A DNA stretch of 64,000 nucleotides from Allobaculum stercoricanis DSM 13633 (GTDB taxonomy: Bacteria > Bacillota_I > Bacilli_A > Erysipelotrichales > Erysipelotrichaceae): contig NZ_KB913034.1 of NCBI RefSeq assembly GCF_000384195.1, positions 1,796,213 to 1,860,212 of the forward strand, read 5' to 3'. Shown here one piece after another: positions 45,683 to 53,948 of this stretch. The notes beneath the pieces were generated by a model. The model saw nothing but the letters and a program-made list of their open reading frames with translations, did not search any database and had not been told where the DNA came from. A program made the translations under genes and the position numbers. The stretch's first letter is position 1, and each line of letters begins with the position of its first letter.

Positions 45683-45736
45683 GAGATCTTTTTTCGACAT
45701 TTTGCCAATGATGTCTAGAAGATCTCTTTTCTTTTT
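45683..45736 (+). terminator. Terminator of the HAD hydrolase gene
   Basis: GAGATCTT/AAGATCTC outer stem with inner GACAT/ATGTC, followed by a T-rich tract. About 25 nt after the stop. Confidence 0.75.
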
Positions 45737-45918
45737 AAAATGTTTTTCTTGGATAAATTGTATTGCAACATATTCTCTAAAATGCCCATTTGTATTTCTT
45801 AATGATTTCGAAATGACCTTTAGAAAAGTTTAAGCAATACAGTTAAATTCCCATAAACTATTGACGATTTATTCATATTCTTTTTTTACAATAGAACCAT
45901 AAAGTAAGAGGTTATTCT

Positions 45919-46383
45919 ATGAACCAAAATGTTGTATTTTTCTTGAAATTTAAAAAAGACCTACAATTCTATTATTCTTCACTTTCCCTTTTAGATGCCC
46001 TGAACGCTATGAAAAAACACGGCTTTACGGCAGTTCCTGTAATCGATCACGCAGGATGTTATATGGGAAGTGTCACCGAAGGTGATTTCTTGTGGTTTAT
46101 TTTACAAAACGGAAACGATCCCGCTTTGTTAGAAAATACTCAAGTCAAACAATTAATCCGTGAAGGTTTTATGCCAGCAGTGAATATCGATGTTTCATTA
46201 GAGGAATTATTAGAAACATCTTTCCATCAAAACTATGTCCCTGTTGTCGATGATCGCAATAAATTTATTGGCATCGTAACTCGTCAATCTTTATTACGTC
46301 ATTTCGGAAATTCCAGTCCAAAACTTGTGACAACTTCTTCAAAACCGCTCGACGCGATGTCAAGACAATCGCTAAACGGATAA
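45919..46383 (+). CDS. CBS-domain pair protein
   Basis: A 154-residue cytoplasmic protein made almost only of two CBS domains (about 10-70 and 78-135; signatures ALNAMKKHGFTAVPVIDHAG..VTEGDFLW and EELLETSFHQNYVPVVDDRNKFIGIVTRQSLL). Such pairs bind adenine nucleotides and sense energy state, similar to the CbpB type. No catalytic domain is attached. It precedes a membrane CBS protein but a terminator separates them. Confidence 0.85.
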   Translation: MNQNVVFFLKFKKDLQFYYSSLSLLDALNAMKKHGFTAVPVIDHAGCYMGSVTEGDFLWFILQNGNDPALLENTQVKQLIREGFMPAVNIDVSLEELLETSFHQNYVPVVDDRNKFIGIVTRQSLLRHFGNSSPKLVTTSSKPLDAMSRQSLNG

Positions 46384-46411
46384 TTCTTGGATCACTAAAC
46401 AAAAGAATTTT

Positions 46412-46442
46412 TACTCGCGACTGGTGAGTTGCGAGTTTTTTA
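46412..46442 (+). terminator. Terminator of the CBS-pair gene
   Basis: ACTCGC.AC/GT.GCGAGT stem followed by T6, about 30 nt after the stop. Confidence 0.75.
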
Positions 46443-46498
46443 TTGCTTGATATGATGAACAAAATGAATTCAAATACTTTAATGTGAAAGGTCTACAT

Positions 46499-47629
46499 AT
46501 GCATGATTTTCTATTTTATGGTTTAACTGCTTTATTGATCGGTTTCGATCTTTATGTCTGGCAGATTTGGAAATTTGCCAAAAAGAAGACTAAAGCCATC
46601 GCCCTCTATGTTGCGCAATTGCTGCAATGGCTTGCCGCTCTTGCGCTAGCAAGCATTCTGCCTTCTACTTGGTGGAACTGGATCACTTTGCCTAATTTGA
46701 AAATTTGGCAAATCCTCATTCTATTTTTCTGTCTTGAACTAGTTCGCTTACTTTTATTGCCCTTGTTTAAACAATCGCCAAGTGAAACAACAATGTCCCG
46801 TTTTCATTCAATTTTGAAGATCTTCTTCTTTTGGATGCAAGATTCAATTGAGCAACCTACCGAAGAATTAGAACTGTTATCCGAAACGATTAGTGAAAAT
46901 GAAGAACAACTCGAAGTAATCGAAAATGCCCTCGATCTTGGCGAAACAACCCTTGGTGAAATTTGTACACACCGCTCGGATATGGTCATTCTTTCTTTAA
47001 AAGATGAACCTTCAAAATGGAAAAAGACAATTCTTGCTCATCGTCATACGTTCTATCCCGTAACAAATGAAAGTGATGATGATGTCATTGGCTTTCTCGA
47101 TACGCGTGATTACTTTAGGATGCCTGGATTTGGCAAAAAACAAATCCTCGATGAATGTGTCGACAAACCTTTGTTTGCGGCTGAAAACACAACCGCCGAT
47201 GAATTATTGCGCATCATGAAAAGTCGCAAAAAATACATCGCAATCGTTTTAGATGAATATGGTGGTGTTGTCGGCCTTGTTACCTTACACGACATCATTG
47301 AAGAGTTATTAGGAGAATTATCCGAAGAAGAAGAAAAACGCCAAGCAGATATTGTCAAACTCCCTCGCGGTTTATGGCGCATTAGTGGTGAAGCCAATTT
47401 AAAAGATGTCTCCAAAGCATTAAATATGAATTTAGAATTAGATGACTTTGAAACCTTCTCGGGCTATGTCATCGGTTCAATGGGGTATATTCCTGAAGAT
47501 GGTACACAATTAGAAGTTCAAATCGATCACTTAATGATTCAAATTAAACGAATTGCCGGACATCGCATACGCCAAGCCCTTGTTCATAAAATCGATGAAC
47601 CAATCCCTAACCCAAACGAACCCCACTAA
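46499..47629 (+). CDS. Membrane protein with CBS pair and CorC/HlyC domain
   Basis: A 376-residue protein. Three N-terminal membrane helices (about 3-23, 34-56, 67-87) replace the usual longer DUF21 transmembrane domain. Then come two CBS domains (about 155-275; TLGEICTHRSDMVIL, YIAIVLDEYGGVVGLVTLHDIIEELLGEL) and a C-terminal transporter-associated CorC_HlyC domain (GLWRISGEANLKDVSKALNM..SGYVIGSMGYIPEDG). Relatives are metal-ion (Mg/Co) efflux-related proteins. The ATG at 46499 is preferred to an upstream GTG. The divergent membrane part leaves the transport role open. Confidence 0.8.
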   Translation: MHDFLFYGLTALLIGFDLYVWQIWKFAKKKTKAIALYVAQLLQWLAALALASILPSTWWNWITLPNLKIWQILILFFCLELVRLLLLPLFKQSPSETTMSRFHSILKIFFFWMQDSIEQPTEELELLSETISENEEQLEVIENALDLGETTLGEICTHRSDMVILSLKDEPSKWKKTILAHRHTFYPVTNESDDDVIGFLDTRDYFRMPGFGKKQILDECVDKPLFAAENTTADELLRIMKSRKKYIAIVLDEYGGVVGLVTLHDIIEELLGELSEEEEKRQADIVKLPRGLWRISGEANLKDVSKALNMNLELDDFETFSGYVIGSMGYIPEDGTQLEVQIDHLMIQIKRIAGHRIRQALVHKIDEPIPNPNEPH

Positions 47630-47631
47630 AT

Positions 47632-47666
47632 AAAAAGGCGAATCCTTTTTGCGATTCGCCTTTTTA
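47632..47666. terminator. Bidirectional terminator between CBS/CorC and MATE genes
   Basis: AAAAAGGCGAATC/GATTCGCCTTTTT perfect 13-bp stem with 7-nt loop lies between converging genes, with T-runs on both strands. Confidence 0.9.
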
Positions 47667-47673
47667 TTTAGTT

Positions 47674-49065
47674 TTAAGCTAATTCTTTTTGTATTTCTTG
47701 TTTCTTGGCATCCATCTTTTTAAATGCGCGTCGAATAAAGAAAATGGAAACGACAACAGATAAGAAATCCGCAATCGGTTGCGAAAGAAGCATTCCTTCA
47801 ATGCCTAAAAATAACGGTAAAACGAAAACCAAAGGCATAAAGAAGATGATTGTACGTGTCATGGATAAAAAAGCCCCTTTTCCTGCTTGGCCAATTGCAG
47901 AAAAGAAGTTCGAGGACAGCCCTTGAATTCCTTGAATGCAAATACAAGCCATATTGACACGTAACATCAAGACGCCAAATTGAATATACAACTCGTCACC
48001 TTGACCAAATAACTCAATGAGTTGGACAGGGAAAAACTGAAATAACAACATTACGAGTGTTCCCAATACAACAACTGACGACATTGCTAAAAGCACACAT
48101 CGTTTAACCCGATCATATTGTCGCGCTCCATAGTTAAAACCAATGATCGGTTGGGTCCCTTGTCCTAAACCAACTACAGCAGAAATATATAAACCATTTA
48201 ATTTAAATGCCACTCCCGAAGCCGCAATCGGAATATTCGCCCCATAAATCGACATTGCTCCATAATACTTGAATAAGTTATTCAAAACGATTTGAACAAA
48301 CAAAATGGTGACTTGGTTTAACGAGTTGGCCGCTCCAACTGCTGCAATTCGTTTTAGATAATGAAAATGCATCTGATAGTGATGCTTTTCTAAGTGAATT
48401 TGTTTAAAGCGAGGAATATAGAATAGACACACAACAAGAGTTGCCATTTGTCCGATAATGGTTGCCCATGCTGCTCCTGCCATTCCCCAGTGAAAAACAA
48501 AAATAAATAGCGGATCGAGAATACAATTGACAATTGCCCCTACGATCATGCTCATCATTGAAAACGTTGGTGCGCCATCCGCACGCGCGAGTTGTGATAA
48601 GCCATTGGATAAAATCAAAAATGGCATGCCGATTAAAATGATTTGCGAATAGTCATGAGCATATTGATAATTTTCTGCCGTTGCGCCAAATGCCGGTAAT
48701 AAAAGAGGCATCAAAAGTTCAGCAAGAACAAGATAAATCAGTCCCGCAACGAGCATAAACGTTAAGCCAGCGCCGACCGTTTTGGCCGCTTCTTCTTGTT
48801 TCCCTTCTCCTAAAAGCAAAGAGTAATTGGCAGCTGAACCTACTCCAAGTAACAAAGCAATTGCTAAACCAATTGTCGTAAAAGGGAATGCGACCGTTGT
48901 TGCCCCATTTCCTAAATAACCAAGTCCCTGGCCAATAAAAATCTGGTCCACGATGTTATAAAGTGAACTGACCAACATCGCCACAATAGAGGGCAAAGAG
49001 AAACGAAAGAGCAGTTTCGAAATTTTCTCGTATCCTAGTGGATTGTCTTGTCTAGTTTGTTCCAT
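47674..49065 (-). CDS. MATE-family multidrug exporter
   Basis: A 463-residue, 12-helix MATE transporter: LLFRFSLPSIVAMLVSSLYNIVDQIFIGQGLG opens the first half, DGAPTFSMMSMIVGAIVNCILDPLFIF is the conserved mid-region, and GLGQGTQPIIGFNYGARQYDRVKR opens the second half. It is expected to export cationic compounds with Na+ or H+ antiport. The ATG has AGGAGG upstream. A second, only distantly similar MATE gene lies at 61357-62724. Substrate unknown. Confidence 0.94.
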   Translation of the reverse strand: MEQTRQDNPLGYEKISKLLFRFSLPSIVAMLVSSLYNIVDQIFIGQGLGYLGNGATTVAFPFTTIGLAIALLLGVGSAANYSLLLGEGKQEEAAKTVGAGLTFMLVAGLIYLVLAELLMPLLLPAFGATAENYQYAHDYSQIILIGMPFLILSNGLSQLARADGAPTFSMMSMIVGAIVNCILDPLFIFVFHWGMAGAAWATIIGQMATLVVCLFYIPRFKQIHLEKHHYQMHFHYLKRIAAVGAANSLNQVTILFVQIVLNNLFKYYGAMSIYGANIPIAASGVAFKLNGLYISAVVGLGQGTQPIIGFNYGARQYDRVKRCVLLAMSSVVVLGTLVMLLFQFFPVQLIELFGQGDELYIQFGVLMLRVNMACICIQGIQGLSSNFFSAIGQAGKGAFLSMTRTIIFFMPLVFVLPLFLGIEGMLLSQPIADFLSVVVSIFFIRRAFKKMDAKKQEIQKELA

Positions 49066-49244
49066 TTTATGCCTCCTTTTTTTAGTTCAATTCGTCATAC
49101 ATGAATTTAGACTTAACTGCCTAAAATCCGTGTTGTGAAGTTAAAATAAGCTAAATTCCAATCATTCGCAATTGATTGTTTAAAGCCAATCTAAAATATT
49201 CTTGTAAATCTCACACTGTTTCGGACAAGATCTTTTAAGATCGC

Positions 49245-49306
49245 AATAAAAAATCCCCTTTTAGTGACATCTCGATTGAGTTATTACGAGTGTCCACTAA
49301 AAGGGA
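49245..49306 (-). terminator. Long hairpin terminator, containing the 47-bp repeat
   Basis: On the minus strand CCCTTTTAGTG pairs with CACTAAAAGGGG, with inner CTCG/CGAG, followed by ATTTTTTATT. It lies just after the cupin gene. Most of it (49267-49313) matches 5337-5383, so an IS-type end seems to serve as terminator. Confidence 0.6.
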
Positions 49307-49313
49307 ACTTATC
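49267..49313 (-). repeat. 47-bp repeat shared with 5337-5383
   Basis: 43 of 47 positions are identical to 5337-5383. Here the repeat begins GATAAGTTCCCTTTTAGT on the minus strand and extends into a hairpin. No transposase is attached. The rest of 49066-49244 shows no gene. Confidence 0.6.
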
Positions 49314-49314
49314 C

Positions 49315-49971
49315 TCAACATGAAGCTTTTTCTGTATTCGCATTGAGTAGGCGTAAACATTCTTCAGGACTAAAATCGCTTGGGCGGTTTGGTTTTTCTT
49401 CTAAATCCACCAACATTGCAATTTCGCCATCATCATCATATACATGACAAGGGAAAAGTCGTAGTTTTCCACAATCTAATTTAAATCCTTCTTTTCCCGG
49501 TAAACATAGCGATAACATCAATGGTTCATCACTGATGTTAATCACGCGACAAGCCATCATTGGGGGAATGCGATAAAACGAACCTTCATGTAGTTCGTCA
49601 CACCAACATTCGCCTTGTTTCGAGCAATACATGATGAGGCCTTCACCTTTCATACATAACAAGTATTCTTCAGTTTCCTCATTAATATGAAAGTGTCCTT
49701 TTGTGCAAAAATATTGATCCTTGATCTGGCCAGGATAAATTTTGACTTGACCCCAAGTCAATTCACCCTGATCACTAATCGTTTTTCGCATGATGTGTTC
49801 ATAAATAATCGTGTCCGGGTTCATATCTGGATCTTGTCGTTTGAAATAGTCCGTATCTTTATAACGGATTGTCGTTTTGGGCGCTGCACTTTTACGCAAG
49901 CGATTGTTCCATTGTGAAATTAGCTCTGCTTTTAACTCAGCTATTGAAGAAAAGTAATTATTCTCATTCAT
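49315..49971 (-). CDS. Cupin-type glucose-6-phosphate isomerase homologue
   Basis: A 218-residue cupin of the archaeal-type phosphoglucose isomerase family. WGQVKIYPGQI is followed by TKGHFHINEETEEYLLCMKGEG (metal ligands His93, His95 and a Glu around 99-102). In the family the fourth ligand is a His in PPYWAHR; here the segment reads PPMMACR, with Cys in that place. It may still interconvert glucose-6-P and fructose-6-P, or may have a changed metal site and another role. MNENN is preferred as start. The methyltransferase gene ends 18 bp upstream, so they may be co-transcribed. Confidence 0.75.
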   Translation of the reverse strand: MNENNYFSSIAELKAELISQWNNRLRKSAAPKTTIRYKDTDYFKRQDPDMNPDTIIYEHIMRKTISDQGELTWGQVKIYPGQIKDQYFCTKGHFHINEETEEYLLCMKGEGLIMYCSKQGECWCDELHEGSFYRIPPMMACRVINISDEPLMLSLCLPGKEGFKLDCGKLRLFPCHVYDDDGEIAMLVDLEEKPNRPSDFSPEECLRLLNANTEKASC

Positions 49972-49989
49972 CTTTATCATCTCAAATCA

Positions 49990-50559
49990 TTATTCATTAC
50001 TTATTTTTTCAAGGCAAACTAAACTTGGAGAATTCGATTTAAATGGATGTCGCATTTCTAATACGTGAAGGTTGGTTTGTTCCTGTAGCCAATCCATCAA
50101 GACCTCTTTTTCTTGTTGGCCTTCTGGATGAGGATAAAATACCAAAGCAATTCGCCCTTTTTTGCGCAACAACCTAACACTTTGTTCTAGCGCTCGCAAA
50201 GAAGAGTTTGCTTGTGTGGCAATTCCACTTAAAGTTTTTGGATCAAAACCATAGTTGAAAATCATAGCATCGATTTGACCCTGATAAGCGCTAAGATCGT
50301 GTTCGATCCTATCGTGGGAATGACAATATCCAATCACGTGGGGGACTTTTTGAGATTTAAGTGCAATTTGTTGATTGAGTTTGTTTTGAAATTGCTCAAA
50401 AAGGTCGGATTGAATTTCATAATAGAACACCCTACCCACATTTTGTTCGATAAAAAAGAGGGTGTCGCGCCCGCGTCCTAATGTCCCATCTACACAAATC
50501 GCTTGGGAATGAAGGATCGGCTTGAGAAAGTCATGTGCAAGTTGGGTCATTGCTTGCAT
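49990..50559 (-). CDS. Class I SAM methyltransferase, MnmM/YtqB-like
   Basis: A 189-residue Rossmann-fold methyltransferase similar to the rRNA_methylase/YtqB family, whose B. subtilis member (MnmM) methylates the mnm5U34 precursor in tRNA. Motif I reads VDGTLGRGRDTLFF (about 23-36; usually ..ATxGNGHDT), with MIFNYGFDPK and YPHPEGQQEKEVLMDWL as later family motifs. Divergence at motif I makes the exact substrate uncertain. MQAMTQL is chosen as start (AAAGGAGACATTC upstream). Confidence 0.7.
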   Translation of the reverse strand: MQAMTQLAHDFLKPILHSQAICVDGTLGRGRDTLFFIEQNVGRVFYYEIQSDLFEQFQNKLNQQIALKSQKVPHVIGYCHSHDRIEHDLSAYQGQIDAMIFNYGFDPKTLSGIATQANSSLRALEQSVRLLRKKGRIALVFYPHPEGQQEKEVLMDWLQEQTNLHVLEMRHPFKSNSPSLVCLEKISNE

Positions 50560-50639
50560 GAATGTCTCCTTTCTAGTCTGCTTGTGCAATCTTAGTTTAC
50601 TCTTTTGATAAAGTTCGTGCCGTTAGGATGAACATTTTT

Positions 50640-51620
50640 TTATTCTGACTTTTGATCCTTTTGGACAATAAAACCAAAGTCATAATCGTTTTCTTCTTCA
50701 CTCGCATCCGGGAACGCCAAGCGACCAATCGTCATGCGCAATCGTTTTGCGAGTTTAGATAATTCTTCATTTTGTTTTTCCAGACTAGTTAAAGTTCGTC
50801 CTGTTTTTTCGGCTTGTTCGCAAATCGCATCTGCTTGGAGCTCTAATACTTCCAGTTGTTTTTCGATTTGTTCCAGGTTTTTAGCTCGATAGAAATTTCG
50901 AGTCGAAGCCAAAAGTGTAAAGACAACTCCCGCTAGTGTCGTTGGCGATACGAGCATGACGTGTTGTTGGATCGCAAAATCCATCAAGTCTGAACCTTTT
51001 GAACAAAGCCATGAAAAGACGCCTTCATTAGGGATAAACAAAATGGCCACATCAATCGTTTCTTCGTTGATATATTTAGACGCTACATCAACAATATGTT
51101 TTTTGATATTGCGTCGCAATTCTCTTTCATATTGATCCGCGTGTCCTGGTTCTTCGACCATCTTTGTGTAGTTTTCCATAGGGAATTTAGAGTCGATACA
51201 CAATACTTGATCACTGCCCGGTAAATGAAAAGCGCCATCACTAATCTTGCCGTTTTTTAAGTGATATTGCGTTGCATAAATATGTGGGGAATCTCCTAAG
51301 TAGGTACGAATAATACTTTCGAGCTGATATTCACCAAAGTTTCCACGTCGTTTCGCATTGGTCATCACTTGGGTAATCGCTTGGATTTGCGTGGTGAGTT
51401 GACGGGAATTTTCCAGGGAAAGTCCCGTTTGTGTTTGCATTTTTTCGATTCTAAAATTGAGCTCTTTCATCGTTTCAAAATTGACGCGAGCCATTTCATT
51501 TTCTTGTGCGAGTTTTTTTGTCAAATGACTTTGTTGGCGCATCACTAAATAGATGCCAAAGACGATGACGATCAATAATAAGATCACTAAAATCATCAAA
51601 ATCCAACTCATGTTCTCCAT
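50640..51620 (-). CDS. rmuC: DNA recombination protein RmuC homologue
   Basis: A 326-residue protein. An N-terminal membrane helix (about 5-27) and a coiled coil (30-90) precede the RmuC nuclease-like domain (GNFGEYQLESIIRTYLGDSPHIYATQY, then VLCIDSKFPMENYTKMVEE and VAILFIPNEGVFSWL). It ends with a second coiled coil. RmuC limits inversions of short inverted repeats in E. coli and is predicted to be a nuclease. MENMSW is the chosen start (AAAGGAGATCAAT). It lies 26 bp after the CCA-enzyme gene in the same direction. Confidence 0.93.
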   Translation of the reverse strand: MENMSWILMILVILLLIVIVFGIYLVMRQQSHLTKKLAQENEMARVNFETMKELNFRIEKMQTQTGLSLENSRQLTTQIQAITQVMTNAKRRGNFGEYQLESIIRTYLGDSPHIYATQYHLKNGKISDGAFHLPGSDQVLCIDSKFPMENYTKMVEEPGHADQYERELRRNIKKHIVDVASKYINEETIDVAILFIPNEGVFSWLCSKGSDLMDFAIQQHVMLVSPTTLAGVVFTLLASTRNFYRAKNLEQIEKQLEVLELQADAICEQAEKTGRTLTSLEKQNEELSKLAKRLRMTIGRLAFPDASEEENDYDFGFIVQKDQKSE

Positions 51621-51646
51621 ATTGATCTCCTTTCTTTTTACCAAAA

Positions 51647-53029
51647 TTATTGATTTTTTCTGCCTTGGAGCATCACTTGCACTAAGGCTAATTGTTCTTG
51701 GCGATTCATATTTCGATCTTGCATGACAACTTCATATAATAACTGTTCCAAAATTATCCCAATCTCTTTTCCTTGTAGACCGAATTCTTTTTTCAGATCA
51801 TTGCCATTGACCAATAAATCTTTCGTACGCATAGGCAAAATGCCTTGGCGTGATTGATCATAGCGGGCATAACTTTCTAGGGCTTTAAGACGATCATGTT
51901 GAGAATGCGCCATAATGTCCCCGTATTGAATCGCAAAAAGATGCTTCGTTTCTTCTGCATTCAAATCTTTATCTACATGTAACCAATAAAAGCTTTGCGG
52001 TGTTGGTTTTAGAAAAGTATCGTGCAAGGCGATGAGTTTGAAAATTTCGTTACTCATCTTTTTAGGTAGTTTTAATTTTTGCGTAACTTCTTGAGCAATT
52101 TTAACAGATTCTCTTTCATGCTTTTTGAAATGATCCTTCCCGTTATACGTTTGTTTCACTTTTGGTTTTCCTAAATCATGTAACAACAATGCCCATAAAC
52201 ATACCGGTTCTTTATTTTGTAGCGCTGATAAAGCATCTAAAGTGTGATGCAAGACATCCGTATAGTGATAAATGGAGTTTTGTTGCGTATGTAAACAAAC
52301 ATCTAATTGCGGAATCCACGGCTGCAAAAGTAATGTCATCTGATCGAGAATTTGTGGCGAATTGGCTAAAATTTCTTCCACTTCTGACACGATACGCTCA
52401 ACTGCAACGTTTTGGGCAAGGGGATAGAGGGTATCGATTGCTTGTTTAGTTTTCGCCTCTATTTCAAATTGATAACGCCCGGCAAAGCGAAATGCGCGAA
52501 ACATTCGCAATGCATCTTCACTCATGCGTTCAAAAGGATCACGCACGGCGCGCACGATTCCTTCTTGTAAATCGTGTTGACCTTTAAAGGGGTCAATTAA
52601 ACCTTCTTGCGCATCCCAAGCCATCGCATTGATCGTAAAGTCGCGTCTAGCTAAATCTTCTTTGACGTCATTTACAAATTGGACAAAATCAGGATGGCGA
52701 TGATCTTGATATTGTCCTTCACTTCTAAACGTCGTAACTTCAATTTGTTCTCCTTGTTCGATAACCGTAATCGTGCCATGGGCGATTCCGGTTGGAATGG
52801 CATGCGCAAATAAATCCAAAACTTCATTGGGGGTCGCGTTGGTTGTGACATCAAAATCATGAGGAATTCGCTTCAATAACAAGTCGCGAACACAACCGCC
52901 AACTAAATACGCTTTAAAGCCGGCTTGTTTGAGTTTTTCAATGACTATTTTCACGCCAATAGGACAGGACGATTCAAAAATAGGCAAGTCGATGTTTGGA
53001 TTCGAAATTGAATGATTGTTCATGTGCAT
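51647..53029 (-). CDS. cca: CCA-adding tRNA nucleotidyltransferase (polymerase beta superfamily)
   Basis: A 460-residue class II nucleotidyltransferase. The N-terminal catalytic head has YLVGGCVRDLLLKRIPHDFDVTTNATP (GG and DxD motifs), RRDFTINAMAWD and RMSEDALRMFRAFRFAGR; the HD-type segment (LLHDLGKPKV) lies in the C-terminal half. It builds or repairs the CCA end of tRNAs. All tRNA genes in this window encode CCA, so repair is its likely main role here. MHMNNHS is chosen as start (AGGAGGACAAG). Confidence 0.93.
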   Translation of the reverse strand: MHMNNHSISNPNIDLPIFESSCPIGVKIVIEKLKQAGFKAYLVGGCVRDLLLKRIPHDFDVTTNATPNEVLDLFAHAIPTGIAHGTITVIEQGEQIEVTTFRSEGQYQDHRHPDFVQFVNDVKEDLARRDFTINAMAWDAQEGLIDPFKGQHDLQEGIVRAVRDPFERMSEDALRMFRAFRFAGRYQFEIEAKTKQAIDTLYPLAQNVAVERIVSEVEEILANSPQILDQMTLLLQPWIPQLDVCLHTQQNSIYHYTDVLHHTLDALSALQNKEPVCLWALLLHDLGKPKVKQTYNGKDHFKKHERESVKIAQEVTQKLKLPKKMSNEIFKLIALHDTFLKPTPQSFYWLHVDKDLNAEETKHLFAIQYGDIMAHSQHDRLKALESYARYDQSRQGILPMRTKDLLVNGNDLKKEFGLQGKEIGIILEQLLYEVVMQDRNMNRQEQLALVQVMLQGRKNQ

Positions 53030-53150
53030 CTTGTCCTCCTTAGCGTGTTTGTATTTTTCTATTGTAGCGTGAACCTCTTGCTTTGAGAGCAAAAAAGGGC
53101 AGGAGTTTTTCCTACCCGTATTTTTTTCTTGTTCTTATTGAATGTCAAAC

Positions 53151-53948
53151 TTAGTTAAACATCTTTGTATAAATTGGCATTGTTGTCTTTTTGACATTTT
53201 CCCCAATTTCCGTATCCGCAAACGTGAATTCAATGTCACGACCTTGTGCAAGCGGACGAACGACATCAGAGATGCGTTGGAAAACGCCTGTATCTCGTTC
53301 TGCAACATCTACAATGATAAACCAGTTTGCTTTGGCGTTTTCTGGTTGGTCTTCAGGATGATTCAGTTCTAAACGTTCTTTTAAATATAACGCTTGGATC
53401 GCTGGTTCATGGAAACCATAAGAAATGAGTGCTGCTTCTAAATCTTGTAAATTTCCTTTTGGATCTTGTAAAAGAAGTTTTTCTTTTTCGGATTTTAAAA
53501 TAGGTTTCAGATTCGAACGTACTTTTTGAGCAAATTCCATCAAAAGATCTGTTGGGAATGGCATATCGACACCTTTTGGGTCGATCACAATGCCGTAAAT
53601 TTCTTCTTTAGCGCTCATTAATAAAGGCATGTATTGCACCATTCCTAATACGATGCAGTTTACACCTTTTTCGCCATAGAGTTTTTTCATTTCTTCTACG
53701 CTAGTAAAGAAAGGGAATAATTTTAAACCATTTTCATTTGTGACAACCATTGGCATCACTTTTGTATCTGGTTCAAAGTGTAATTGCCCCTTTTCATCTA
53801 CTTCTGGTTCTTTGTCCCATTTTGCTGGAATCATAATTTTAGTATCTACTAAAAGCGATGCCACCTTGATTAAATTTTCGTCCCGATTATCTTCACGCAG
53901 GCGTTCAAGTGCCTCGCGAAGGATTTCATTATTGAAGTTGAAATCCAT
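53151..53948 (-). CDS. SseB-family protein
   Basis: A 265-residue cytoplasmic protein with an SseB N-terminal domain (about 10-125; LLVDTKIMIPAKWDKEP, PFFTSVEEMKKLYG, GIVIDPKGVDMPFPTDLLMEF) and an SseB C-terminal domain (about 155-262; ALISYGFHEPAIQALYLKERLE, WFIIVDVAERDTGVFQRISDVV). SseB enhances serine sensitivity in E. coli; the biochemical role is unknown. Its start directly overlaps the tldE stop, so it is in the tldD-tldE operon. Confidence 0.82.
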   Translation of the reverse strand: MDFNFNNEILREALERLREDNRDENLIKVASLLVDTKIMIPAKWDKEPEVDEKGQLHFEPDTKVMPMVVTNENGLKLFPFFTSVEEMKKLYGEKGVNCIVLGMVQYMPLLMSAKEEIYGIVIDPKGVDMPFPTDLLMEFAQKVRSNLKPILKSEKEKLLLQDPKGNLQDLEAALISYGFHEPAIQALYLKERLELNHPEDQPENAKANWFIIVDVAERDTGVFQRISDVVRPLAQGRDIEFTFADTEIGENVKKTTMPIYTKMFN

